Assembly (NCBI GenBank): GCA_963791945.1
Contig: CAWBUD010000004.1
Location: 310,001-374,000, forward strand
Direction: 5' to 3'
Origin: PALSA-1003 sp963791945
GTDB lineage: Bacteria; Pseudomonadota; Gammaproteobacteria; Burkholderiales; Casimicrobiaceae
DNA: 64,000 nucleotides
In this document: one piece after another, positions 34,566-42,529 of the stretch
Numbering within the stretch: position 1 is the stretch's first letter
How the letters are laid out: each line of letters begins with the position of its first letter
The notes under the pieces: generated by a model
What the model was told of the DNA's origin: nothing
The model's database searches: none
What the model saw: only the letters and a program-made list of their open reading frames with translations
Program-made: the position numbers and the translations under genes

Positions 34566-36386
34566 TTAATCGGGCATGCCGGCGCCGAAGCGCCGTAGCA
34601 ACTCACCTTTTACCCGACCGATCACGCTTGTCCAGTCGCCGGCCGACGGCTGTCGAAAGAGTCGTGCCGTCGGATACCAGGGGCTGTCTTCGCGGTCCAG
34701 CATCCAGCGCCAGTCGTGAGGGTTGAACGGCAACAGGATCCATACGGGCTTGCCCATCGCCCCGGCGACGTGCGCGACGCTCGTATCGACGGTCACCAGG
34801 AGGTCGATCGATTCGATGAGCGCTGCCGTGTCGGCAAAGTCCTTGAATCCGCTGCCCAGGTCTCGGATGTCGGCGCGTGAGGCCAGCAACGGAATTTCGG
34901 ATTCACGCACCTCCGCCTGGACGCTGATCCACTCGGCCCAATCGCCGACGAGCTTCAGCATTTCCGTCAACGGCATGCTCCTCCGGTCGTTCCGGAGCTT
35001 CATGCTTCCGCTCCACACGATGCCCACGCGGGGGCGCTCCGTGCTCGCGCCCAGCTTCTGCCGCCAGGCGGCGACGCGCGCCGGGTCGCTGCGGATATAT
35101 GGAATATCGGCCGGAATGTTGCGGAGGTCGGTCTTGAACGCCAGCGGCAGACTCATCAGCGGGCAGTGGTAGTCGAACGGAGGCAACGCCGCGCCGCTCG
35201 GCAGCGCTTCGGCGACGCCCTGCAAATGCGCAAGCAGCGGCAGCAGCGGCGGTTGGACCTGCAGCAGGACCTTCGCGCCCAGGGCGGCTACCTGGCTGGC
35301 GTAGCGGCAGAAGAGCAGCGTATCGCCAAGGCCCAGTTCGCTGTGCAGCAGTATCGTGCGCTCGTGCAGCGCCGGCTCACCCAGCCACAGGGGTTGTGAG
35401 AACTCTTGCTTGGCGTCGCCGGTCGGGGCCAACCTCCACCGCCATTCATATTCCTGCCAGCCGCGGGTGAAGTCCCCCAGCAGCAATCGGCAGTCGGCAA
35501 GGTTCCAGTGCGCGGCAGCGTAGTCCGGCTTCAGCGCCAGCGCGCGCTCGTAGCGCTCGACCGCGTCGTGGTGGCGGTGCAGATCTCGCAGCGCATTGCC
35601 GCAGTTGTAATAGGCTTCAGCGTAATCCGGATTGAGCGCGATCGCGTGCTCATAGCTTCGCAATGCTTCGGCCGGCCGATCGAGGTCGGCGAGGGCGAGA
35701 CCGCGGTTGTTATGGGCGCGGGCGTGGTCGGGCTTGAGCTCGATGGCGCGCGCATAGCTCTTCTCGGCCTCCGCCGGACGGTTGAGCTCGCCGAGCGCAA
35801 CGCCGCGATTGTTGTAGGCCTCGGCGTAGTCCGGTCGGATCGCGATCGCCCGCTCATAGCTCTCCAGGGCTTCGACATGGCGCTGGAGCCGTGCCAGGAC
35901 GACGCCGCGATTGTTGTAGGCTTCGGCGTATCCCGGCTGGAGGGCGATCGCGCGGTCGAAACTCACCAGTGCATCGGCGGGACGATCGAGTTCACGCAGC
36001 GCGACGCCGCGGTTGTAGTAAGCGTCGGCGTGATCGGGCTTGAGAGCGATAGCGCGTTCGTAGCTTTGGAGCGCGTCGGCTGGCCGGTCGAGCTCATCCA
36101 ACGCGACGCCACGGTTGTAGTGGGCGTCGGCGACATTCGGATTGGCCCTCACCGCCCTCGACAGCAGCTCGGCGGCCTCTTCGGCTCTCCCCCTTTGCCC
36201 GGCGATGATTCCGGACAGGTAGAGCGCGTCGAAATAGTCCGTTTTGGCTGAGAGTGCCAGACGGCACAACCGCTCAGCCTCGGCGCTCTCGCCCCGCCGG
36301 TACGCCGCGAGCGCGTGTTGCAAGGCTTGGGGCGCGGTCAAGAAGAGCCCGCCGTCCGATGTACCTGCGGGTCGACTAGTTGACAC
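34566..36386 (-). CDS. TPR protein with C-terminal glycosyltransferase-like domain
   Basis: A 606-residue protein. Residues about 20-310 are eight or nine near-identical 34-residue TPR units of the form AYYNRGVALRELDRPADAL. The C-terminal half (about 330-600) resembles the GT-B glycosyltransferases attached to TPR arrays (GT9/GT41-like): LLHSELGLGDTLLFCRYAS, PRVGIVWSGS, DLLVTVDTSVAHVAGAMGKP and WYPTARLFRQ. This could be an O-linked sugar transferase using the TPRs to hold a protein or peptide. The start is GTG at 36386; no strong ribosome site is seen. It is divergent from sulfotransferase copy 3 and upstream of copy 2 on the same strand. Donor and acceptor are unknown. Confidence 0.85.
   Translation of the reverse strand: MSTSRPAGTSDGGLFLTAPQALQHALAAYRRGESAEAERLCRLALSAKTDYFDALYLSGIIAGQRGRAEEAAELLSRAVRANPNVADAHYNRGVALDELDRPADALQSYERAIALKPDHADAYYNRGVALRELDRPADALVSFDRAIALQPGYAEAYNNRGVVLARLQRHVEALESYERAIAIRPDYAEAYNNRGVALGELNRPAEAEKSYARAIELKPDHARAHNNRGLALADLDRPAEALRSYEHAIALNPDYAEAYYNCGNALRDLHRHHDAVERYERALALKPDYAAAHWNLADCRLLLGDFTRGWQEYEWRWRLAPTGDAKQEFSQPLWLGEPALHERTILLHSELGLGDTLLFCRYASQVAALGAKVLLQVQPPLLPLLAHLQGVAEALPSGAALPPFDYHCPLMSLPLAFKTDLRNIPADIPYIRSDPARVAAWRQKLGASTERPRVGIVWSGSMKLRNDRRSMPLTEMLKLVGDWAEWISVQAEVRESEIPLLASRADIRDLGSGFKDFADTAALIESIDLLVTVDTSVAHVAGAMGKPVWILLPFNPHDWRWMLDREDSPWYPTARLFRQPSAGDWTSVIGRVKGELLRRFGAGMPD
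35531..36190 (-). repeat. Tandem DNA repeat of about 102 bases encoding TPR units
   Basis: Six or more successive units in the TPR-glycosyltransferase gene share long stretches of sequence, for example GCCTCGGCGTAGTCCGG and CGCGATTGTTGTAGGC recurring at about 102-base steps. Such similarity at the DNA level, not just the protein level, suggests recent duplication and allows copy-number change by recombination. Confidence 0.75.
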
Positions 36387-36500
36387 AATACTGGAAGAAC
36401 GAATGCATCAGAGGATCGCAGCGCCGACCGGATTGTATCAGTCCGCGCGTCGAGCCGAGCCGACCACGATCGCCAGCTCGCGGTCGACTCGGCTTTCGAT

Positions 36501-37481
36501 ATGACTGAAAATCGCCGCAGACACGGGCTCCAGAAAACGATCACCATGAGTCTCATCGAATACAGGGTTCAATCGTGCACAGGAAAGCTTGCATTCATAT
36601 CGGGCCCCGACGATTTCGGCCTCGGGCCCGGACGGGCAGTGGCCTCATCGCGGATGTTCGATCCGGACGTGAGTCCCTACTGCTTCGATCTCGCGGGCCG
36701 GAGCCTGCTTTGCGTATCGACCCCGGACATATCGGATGCAGTGTTTTTCTATCGGGCGCAACGCGAGCACGCCCGGAGCGTCATCAAGGTGCCGTTCGCA
36801 TCGCTGCCCCGGGGACCCGCGTCACCTGCACTGATCTTCTCGATCGGGCGCTGCGGCTCGACGCTCCTGGTCAAGGCGCTGCGGGCAGGCGGCGTCCGCG
36901 CCGCTTCGGAACCCGACTTCTATACCCAAGCCGCCTGCGGGCAGCCTCCTGACTTCTCCCTCCAGGGCAGCATCGCCGGCGCCACACGATTGCTGCAGTA
37001 CCCGGTCATCAAGCTGCGCCTGGAATGCAACAACGCGCCGCTCCTGATAACGGGGGCTTTCGAGGCGCCACGCATCATGTTCATTCTGCGCGACCCGCTC
37101 GATTGGGCGGCATCGCTGAGGCGCCTGTCGCGCAATTCGCTCGACCTGGACTGGGCGATCGGTCAACTGAGAAGATCGTTGCTTGCCCTGGACGAGCTTA
37201 CTCGAAGCTACGCGGTGCGCATCTGCTACTACGAGGATTTTCGGGAGCTCGACGCCGGCTGGATCGCCGATGTGCTTTCTTGGACCGGCTCCCCCGGAAC
37301 CGTTTCCAAGGCGAGCCTGCAGCGCATCGCGGCCACGGACGCGCAGGAAGGGACCGTCGTATCGCGGGCTGCGGTGCGCGATGTTCCGACCGACCTCGCG
37401 TTCCGCGAGTCGTTCGCACGCGCGTGGTCGCGGTGGCGGCCGGCAGACCTGATCGATCGCCTGCAGTTGAAGTTGCTCTGA
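36501..37481 (+). CDS. Sulfotransferase-like P-loop protein (copy 3)
   Basis: A 326-residue protein. A beta-rich N-terminal part (about 15-105) leads into the phosphate loop LIFSIGRCGSTLLVKALRAG (about 111-130) and the 3'-phosphate motif MFILRDPLDWAASLRRL (about 193-209), as in sulfotransferases. The ATG at 36546 (MSLIEYRVQSCTGKLAF) is an alternative and perhaps better start, since the first 15 residues look unstructured; neither has a strong ribosome site. It differs from copies 1 and 2 outside the motifs, so the three are not recent duplicates. It is divergent from the TPR-glycosyltransferase gene. Confidence 0.75.
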   Translation: MTENRRRHGLQKTITMSLIEYRVQSCTGKLAFISGPDDFGLGPGRAVASSRMFDPDVSPYCFDLAGRSLLCVSTPDISDAVFFYRAQREHARSVIKVPFASLPRGPASPALIFSIGRCGSTLLVKALRAGGVRAASEPDFYTQAACGQPPDFSLQGSIAGATRLLQYPVIKLRLECNNAPLLITGAFEAPRIMFILRDPLDWAASLRRLSRNSLDLDWAIGQLRRSLLALDELTRSYAVRICYYEDFRELDAGWIADVLSWTGSPGTVSKASLQRIAATDAQEGTVVSRAAVRDVPTDLAFRESFARAWSRWRPADLIDRLQLKLL

Positions 37482-37631
37482 CATCTCGAGACAGTAGCGT
37501 TCACCGGTCGAGGCTCCCGAGCCGCCAAGCGAGCCGCCGCACGGGAACGGCCCCTCTGTCTCGCGAGCGGAAATATGGGTGTAGTATGGGCTGTTAGCCC
37601 AACTGGCCACTCCATTGAATGGGGGTTAACC

Positions 37632-38312
37632 ATGAATCTTCGCACTCTTCTCGCGCTTGGCACGGCGTCAGTCCTGGCGCTTGTCGCAGCGCCGTCTCAA
37701 GGCGCCGACGCCGCAACCACCGACGGTCTGGCGGCGGTCCGGTCCTGGAATCTGGATGAGCTCCACCTGCGCCCGAATACGGACCTGACCAGCTATCGCA
37801 GCGTCATGATCGACCCGGTGCAGGTGGAGTTTCGGAAGGACTGGAACCGGGATTTCGTTGATCCGCACGCTTCGATTCGGCGCCTGTCGCAGGACGACGT
37901 TCGAAGGATCGCCGAGGAAACAGGTTCCGGACTGCAGATCGCCCTTGCCGACGCGTTCAAGGCCCGCGGCTACGCGATCGCCGCCGCCCCGGGTCCGGGC
38001 GTGCTGCGCCTGTCGCCGAGCCTGACCAACGTTTACGTCAACGCCGTCGAGGACCTCTACACCGGGGGCACGACGAAATCGTTCACCAAGGATGCGGGGG
38101 AGGCGACGCTGGTGCTCGATGTGCGCGACGCCGGCACGGGGGCGCTCCTGGGCAGGGTCGTGGATCGGCGCACCGCTCAAGAAACCAAAGGCACCCAGCG
38201 GGGTGATTTGATCCGGAGCCCCCGCGTTGCGAGCAACTTCTGGCTCGAGGATCTCTTCCGGAAATGGTCCGTGGCCTGCGTCAAGGAGTTCGAGGTTACA
38301 CGGAAATCCTGA
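37632..38312 (+). CDS. DUF3313-type exported protein
   Basis: A 226-residue protein with a signal peptide (MNLRTLLALGTASVLALVAA, cleavage near QGADA) and no lipobox cysteine at the site. The body resembles DUF3313 outer-membrane-associated proteins: SYRSVMIDPVQVEFRKDW, LADAFKARGYAIAAAPGPGV, LTNVYVNAVEDLYTGG and a late GRVVDRRTAQETKG. The function of the family is unknown. The ATG at 37632 has GGGGG just upstream; a start 57 bases earlier would give a non-secretory leader. It runs convergently to AspH copy 3 with 36 bases between stops. Confidence 0.78.
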   Translation: MNLRTLLALGTASVLALVAAPSQGADAATTDGLAAVRSWNLDELHLRPNTDLTSYRSVMIDPVQVEFRKDWNRDFVDPHASIRRLSQDDVRRIAEETGSGLQIALADAFKARGYAIAAAPGPGVLRLSPSLTNVYVNAVEDLYTGGTTKSFTKDAGEATLVLDVRDAGTGALLGRVVDRRTAQETKGTQRGDLIRSPRVASNFWLEDLFRKWSVACVKEFEVTRKS

Positions 38313-38348
38313 CCGCGGCCGTGCGGATCGCCGGTCGCCAAGGGGCGG

Positions 38349-39536
38349 CTAGATCGTCCAGACCGCCTTTTCGCCGCTGTGGGCGTCGATCGCTTCGAAC
38401 ATCGCGCTCACCAGGGCGCGCTCTTCCTCGGTAAGCTCGGGACGCCAGACCTCGAACAGCAGGATCGCGCGAACCCGGTCGCTCAGGTTCCAGGCTTCGT
38501 GCTCCATCGTATCGTCGAACAGCCAAGCCTTGCCCTCGACCGGGATCCGCGTCTCGTTGCCGACCCGAAGGCCGCAGTCGGGCGGCACGATCAGCGGAAG
38601 ATGGCAGATCAGGCGCGTATTGACGAAGCCTGTGTGCGGGGGAATGCGGGCGCCGGGGCGCAATAGCGAAAACAGGATCGACGGCGATCGGTTCTTCACT
38701 GCCGCGAGCGGTGCGCCGGCCAACGCGTCCATCGTCGCCGGACAACGCGCAGCGTTCGGCTCCACGACTCTTCCCTCCTGCCACAGGTAGAACGCGCTCC
38801 AGGCGGGATTGTTGAGCATCCCCGTCGGATCGTAGCTTGGCCGGCGGGCATCGGCCTGCACGTACGGCTTGAATTCGGCGGGATCTCTGAGGACTTCGAT
38901 CAGCTCCTCCCGGATCTGCGCCGTCGCCGCTTCGACCTTGTCCAGCCACGGAAAGGCGCTGCGGTCGTAAAACTGAATCTGGGGCAACTCGGGAAAGTAG
39001 TAATACTGCGGCTGCTGGTAATAGACCTTCCTTTTTCCGATCACAATGTCGAACGACCGCATGAAGCGTGCGGTGGACGCTCGATCGACGAGCCCTTGCG
39101 CGCCGAGCCGATCCCTGAGGTAGGTTTCGAACTGCGCGGCGTAACGCGCACACGCAGCTTGAGCGCGGGCGAGCTCGCGCCGAAGGTCCGGCGGGATCTG
39201 ATCGGGCGTCGGCGCGGACTTGATCGCGGCGACGTAGAATGATGCCGCAGCGCGCTCGTCGCCCTCGGCGGCGAGATGATCGGCTTTCAGGATCAGGGCC
39301 CGCGGGTTCCGCGGCTCGAGCGCGAGCGCCTGGTCCACAGCGGCCAGCGCGGCCGCGTACTCCTTCATCGCGTGGCACGCATGGGCGAGGCCGAGGCAGG
39401 TCTCGGCGTCAGCGAGTCCCGCCGCGACGATTCGTTCGAACGATTCGCGGGCCTTGCGGGGATCGCCGCGGCGCAACGCCTCGGCGCCCGAGCGGGCGAG
39501 GGCACGGGCTTCGGCCGGGGGAATGGGTATCGTCAT
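38349..39536 (-). CDS. TPR - aspartyl/asparaginyl beta-hydroxylase fusion (copy 3)
   Basis: A 395-residue third paralogue. TPR-like helices (about 5-120: EALRRGDPRKARESFERIVA, YAAALAAVDQALALEPRNPR) precede the AspH domain. Predicted ligands are H301 (RIPPHTGFVNTR) and H346 (DDTMEHEAWN) with R356 for 2-oxoglutarate. A block YYYFPELPQIQFYDRSAFPW is shared with the other two copies (PSFMYFPQLPAIEFYERSDF and VIYHYPSLPAIEFFERAEF). The ATG at 39536 (MTIPIPPAEARALARSG) gives the fold's normal N-terminus; the longer frame upstream would run into the divergent gene. It is shorter than the others by about one TPR. Substrate unknown. Confidence 0.9.
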   Translation of the reverse strand: MTIPIPPAEARALARSGAEALRRGDPRKARESFERIVAAGLADAETCLGLAHACHAMKEYAAALAAVDQALALEPRNPRALILKADHLAAEGDERAAASFYVAAIKSAPTPDQIPPDLRRELARAQAACARYAAQFETYLRDRLGAQGLVDRASTARFMRSFDIVIGKRKVYYQQPQYYYFPELPQIQFYDRSAFPWLDKVEAATAQIREELIEVLRDPAEFKPYVQADARRPSYDPTGMLNNPAWSAFYLWQEGRVVEPNAARCPATMDALAGAPLAAVKNRSPSILFSLLRPGARIPPHTGFVNTRLICHLPLIVPPDCGLRVGNETRIPVEGKAWLFDDTMEHEAWNLSDRVRAILLFEVWRPELTEEERALVSAMFEAIDAHSGEKAVWTI

Positions 39537-39708
39537 CACGATCGGCGGTTCACGGATCAGAACCGCCCGCAGGGAGCTGGTCGTCCGCGCGTATGATCGC
39601 GCAGCCGGCTTCCGATTCGCAACTCGGAAGCAGCCGGGGCTGCGAACCGCGCAGCGGGAAAATGTGCTAAAAGACGCCACCATCCGAAATCGACATCGAG
39701 GGAGAACG

Positions 39709-40197
39709 ATGGGGAAATTTGCCGCCGCACTGTTTGCCGCCGGCTTGATCGTCGCGCAACTCGCCTGGGCCGAGGACAAGATAGCGGATGTGACGGACAT
39801 GGATGCATTGCGCGCTTCTATCCGTGCGGACAAGAAGGGGTACGTCGCGTCGATCCTGAAGCTCACGCCCACCGAGGCGAAGCGCTTCTGGCCGATCTAC
39901 GACAATTACCAGCGGATCGCCGACGCTGCGAATCGGCGCCGGAGCGTTGCCGTGGAGGCGATCGTCGGTCTGGACAAGCCGGTCACCGACGCATATGCGC
40001 GGAACCTCGCCAACGAGTTGATCGCTGCGGACGAGGAGGAAATCCGGGCTCGCCGCGCGCTCTCCAACCGGTTGATGCGCGGCGTCCCGACCCGAGTGCT
40101 TCCGCCGAGGAAAGCGGCCCGGTATCTGCAGCTGGAGTCCAAGGTCCGGGCAATGCAGGCCTACGACATCGCATCCGGGATTCCATTGGTAAAATAA
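39709..40197 (+). CDS. Small exported helical protein, Spy/CpxP-like
   Basis: A 162-residue protein with a signal peptide (MGKFAAALFAAGLIVAQLAW, cleavage after AWA). The mature part is nearly all helical and charged. The block LKLTPTEAKRFWPIYDNYQR resembles the LTxxQ-type segments of Spy/CpxP periplasmic chaperones, and AARYLQLESKVRAMQAYDIA near the end is also family-like. The ATG at 39709 follows GAGGGAGAAC. It lies alone between AspH copy 3 (divergent) and the exbB promoter. It could be a periplasmic chaperone; this rests on weak resemblance. Confidence 0.7.
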   Translation: MGKFAAALFAAGLIVAQLAWAEDKIADVTDMDALRASIRADKKGYVASILKLTPTEAKRFWPIYDNYQRIADAANRRRSVAVEAIVGLDKPVTDAYARNLANELIAADEEEIRARRALSNRLMRGVPTRVLPPRKAARYLQLESKVRAMQAYDIASGIPLVK

Positions 40198-40579
40198 GAG
40201 GAACGAATCGGGAACGACCGACGCCGGAGAACGGGCGAAGGTTTCCTCGGGGCCAATTGAGCCCATTCCCGTGTCTAAAGTGGACTTTTCAGCGGTTTTG
40301 TGTAGAATCCTGCGGCTTTCGCGCGAGAGCCCGGCTCCGTCCTTGCCCGGCGGGGCCATTACTGTTTTTGGCGTTTTGAAGCTCCGCGGGAGCAGCCCTC
40401 GACCGCCCGGCGTCCCGATTCCCGACGCCAGGGAACCGCTGTGCTGCTCCGCGATGCCGGGGCACGTACGAGGCGGCCTGTCGAGCCGCCCGCGGGGAAG
40501 GCGATAGTTGACCATCGAAGGCGGCATGCCGCACCGCGAATCGCTCTCTGACCGAACAACCCATCTGTCTGGAGACAAC
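40198..40579 (+). promoter_or_regulatory. Leader and promoter region of the exbB-exbD-exbD-tonB operon
   Basis: A 382-base gap. TGGACT-N16-TAGAAT at 40281-40308 is a fair sigma-70 match, which would give a leader of about 260 bases before exbB. The leader is GC-rich and holds several short dyads such as GCTCCGCGGGAGC. A long leader may be regulated, but I see no known riboswitch. No gene is evident. Confidence 0.5.
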
Positions 40580-41464
40580 ATGATGAAAATGACCCGTTTG
40601 GCCGCCTGGGCGATGATCGTGCTCACGGCGATGCCCGGGGTGCTCGCACCGTCCGCAGCATTCGCGCAGGCCCAACCCGCCGCGCCAGCAGCGCCCGCCC
40701 CATCTGCCGATTCCGCGGCCCCGCCCGCAGCCCCCGCGGCGCCGGCCCCGACGGCGACGCGATCCACGGAGCTGGTGGAGAACCCGTACGGGCTGCAAGC
40801 TCTGTGGGCCGGTGGCGACATCGTCTCCAAGGGAACCATCGCGATCCTCGTCATCATGTCGATGGGAAGCTGGTACATCATCGTCACCAAAGTGTACGAG
40901 CAGTCCAAGATGGGCCGGCAGGCTCGCGCGGCCGACAAGAAGTTCTGGACGGCGCCCTCGGTGCGCCAGGGCACCGACAGCCTGAAGGCCAGCAGCCCCT
41001 ATCGGTTCATTGCCGAGTCCGGGCTGGAGGCATCCAGCAAGCACGGCGGGTTGCACGGCAACGTCGATGTCAATACGTGGATCACCATGTCGATCCAGCG
41101 CGCGATCGACAACGTCCAGAGCCGGAGCCAGGACGGTCTCGCCTTTCTTGCCACGGTCGGCTCCACGGCGCCGTTCGTGGGACTGTTCGGCACGGTGTGG
41201 GGCATCTACCACGCACTCACGGCCATCGGCATCGCGGGGCAGGCGTCGATCGACAAGGTCGCCGGTCCCGTCGGTGAAGCGCTGATCATGACGGCTATGG
41301 GCCTCGCGGTGGCGGTGCCCGCGGTGCTGGGATACAACTGGCTGGTGCGCAGGAACAAGGTGGCGATCGAACAGGTCCGAAGCTTCGGCGCCGACCTGCA
41401 CGCCGTGCTGCTGTCCGCACCCAAGACAGTCAGCGCGGCAGGAGCGACCGGGACACGAGGGTAG
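40580..41464 (+). CDS. exbB: TonB-system energising proton channel ExbB
   Basis: A 294-residue MotA/TolQ/ExbB-type channel subunit. It begins with a cleavable-looking signal segment and an Ala/Pro-rich linker (about 25-65), as in the longer ExbB proteins. The three membrane segments and the conserved block FLATVGSTAPFVGLFGTVWG (about 195-214) follow, then GPVGEALIMTAMGLAVAVPA. It uses proton flow to drive TonB. The ATG at 40580 has GGAG 5 bases upstream. exbD starts 3 bases after its stop. It is the first gene of an exbB-exbD-exbD-tonB operon. Confidence 0.95.
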   Translation: MMKMTRLAAWAMIVLTAMPGVLAPSAAFAQAQPAAPAAPAPSADSAAPPAAPAAPAPTATRSTELVENPYGLQALWAGGDIVSKGTIAILVIMSMGSWYIIVTKVYEQSKMGRQARAADKKFWTAPSVRQGTDSLKASSPYRFIAESGLEASSKHGGLHGNVDVNTWITMSIQRAIDNVQSRSQDGLAFLATVGSTAPFVGLFGTVWGIYHALTAIGIAGQASIDKVAGPVGEALIMTAMGLAVAVPAVLGYNWLVRRNKVAIEQVRSFGADLHAVLLSAPKTVSAAGATGTRG

Positions 41465-41467
41465 ACC

Positions 41468-41902
41468 ATGGCGATGAACGTCGGCTCGGGCGACGGCGAG
41501 GAAGACGAAGTCGTCTCGACGATCAACACCACGCCGCTGGTCGACGTGATGCTGGTGCTCCTCATCATCTTCCTGATCACGATTCCCGTGGTCACGACCT
41601 CGATTCCCGTCCAGCTGCCGAAGGAGCGCAACGAGGTCCGCGAAACGAAGCCCGAGAACATCACGCTCTCGGTGGACAAGGCCGGGCGCATCTACTGGAA
41701 CGATCTGCGCATGCAGAGCACCAGCGCGCTGATCGAGCGGTTGAAGAAGGTCTCGGTGCTCACCCCGCAACCGGAGGTGCAGATCCGGGGCGACGGCGGC
41801 GGGCGCTACGAGGGCGTCGGCCGCGTGATCTACGCCTGCCAGCGCGCCGGTATCGCGAAGGTTGCTTTCATCACGGAGCCGCCCCTTCGCGGGGGCGGCT
41901 GA
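41468..41902 (+). CDS. exbD: TonB-system protein ExbD (copy 1)
   Basis: A 144-residue ExbD/TolR protein. It has one membrane helix (about 22-44) with the proton-carrying aspartate in NTTPLVDVMLVLLIIFLITI, then a periplasmic domain (ITLSVDKAGRIYWNDLRMQS, ACQRAGIAKVAFITEP). It assembles with ExbB. It starts 3 bases after the exbB stop. The periplasmic part differs from copy 2, which suggests the two are not interchangeable. Confidence 0.94.
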   Translation: MAMNVGSGDGEEDEVVSTINTTPLVDVMLVLLIIFLITIPVVTTSIPVQLPKERNEVRETKPENITLSVDKAGRIYWNDLRMQSTSALIERLKKVSVLTPQPEVQIRGDGGGRYEGVGRVIYACQRAGIAKVAFITEPPLRGGG

Positions 41903-41938
41903 GATGGGCATGGCTGTCTACTGTTCGAGGCACGCATC

Positions 41939-42379
41939 ATGGCAATGAACGTGGGTTCGGGTTCCGGCATCACGGCGCGCGATCCGGATCTGATGATCGA
42001 CATCAATACGACGCCGTTGATCGACGTGATGCTCGTGCTTCTGGTGATGCTGATCATCACGCTGCCGATCCAGCTCCATTCGGTCAATCTCAACATGCCG
42101 ACCGGCAACCCGCCGCCGCCGAAGGTGCTGCCGGAGGTGGTCAAGATCGACATCGACCCGAGCGACACGGTTTACTGGAATGGCGTCGCGGTTCCCGATC
42201 GGGCGACGCTGGAAGAGAAGATGAGAGCCGCCGCCGCTCAACCGGTCCAGCCGGAAGTGCATCTGCGGCCGGACAAGAAGTCTCGCTACGCCGTCGCGGC
42301 CGGAGTCATGGCGTCCGCGCAGCGGCTGGGGCTGACCAAGATCGGCATCGTCGGCAGCGAACAGTTCATCGAGGAGTAG
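41939..42379 (+). CDS. exbD: TonB-system protein ExbD (copy 2)
   Basis: A 146-residue ExbD paralogue. Its helix has NTTPLIDVMLVLLVMLIITL with the conserved aspartate. The periplasmic part (VKIDIDPSDTVYWNGVAVPD, AQRLGLTKIGIVGSEQF) is distinct from copy 1. The first residues (MAMNVGSG) are the same as in copy 1, pointing to duplication. An exbB-exbD1-exbD2 order is known from Xanthomonas, where exbD2 serves specific uptake or pathogenicity functions. It is 36 bases from copy 1. Confidence 0.93.
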   Translation: MAMNVGSGSGITARDPDLMIDINTTPLIDVMLVLLVMLIITLPIQLHSVNLNMPTGNPPPPKVLPEVVKIDIDPSDTVYWNGVAVPDRATLEEKMRAAAAQPVQPEVHLRPDKKSRYAVAAGVMASAQRLGLTKIGIVGSEQFIEE

Positions 42380-42529
42380 CGGTCCGAGCAGCGAGAGGGA
42401 CCCGCGCGAGTAGCGAGTGGGGGTCGAGTGGCCGCAGCGGCCGACACGCAATGAGACCTATCGGCAGAAGCGGTCCAAAGAGGCCGCCGCGTAAAGCTAA
42501 CGCCGTTAGTCAACCGGAGTCGTAACAGA
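42380..42529. other. Gap before tonB with a short repeat-like tract
   Basis: The bases after the exbD2 stop read GGTCCGAGCAGCGAGAGGGA and, a few bases on, GAGTAGCGAGTGGGGGTC, an imperfect direct repeat. A small dyad GGCCGCAGCGGCC follows. No gene and no clear promoter is seen. Confidence 0.35.

Noticed and set aside
35531..36190. Regularly spaced repeats that could suggest a CRISPR array
   Set aside because: The unit is about 102 bases, has no variable spacer, and encodes TPR units in frame.
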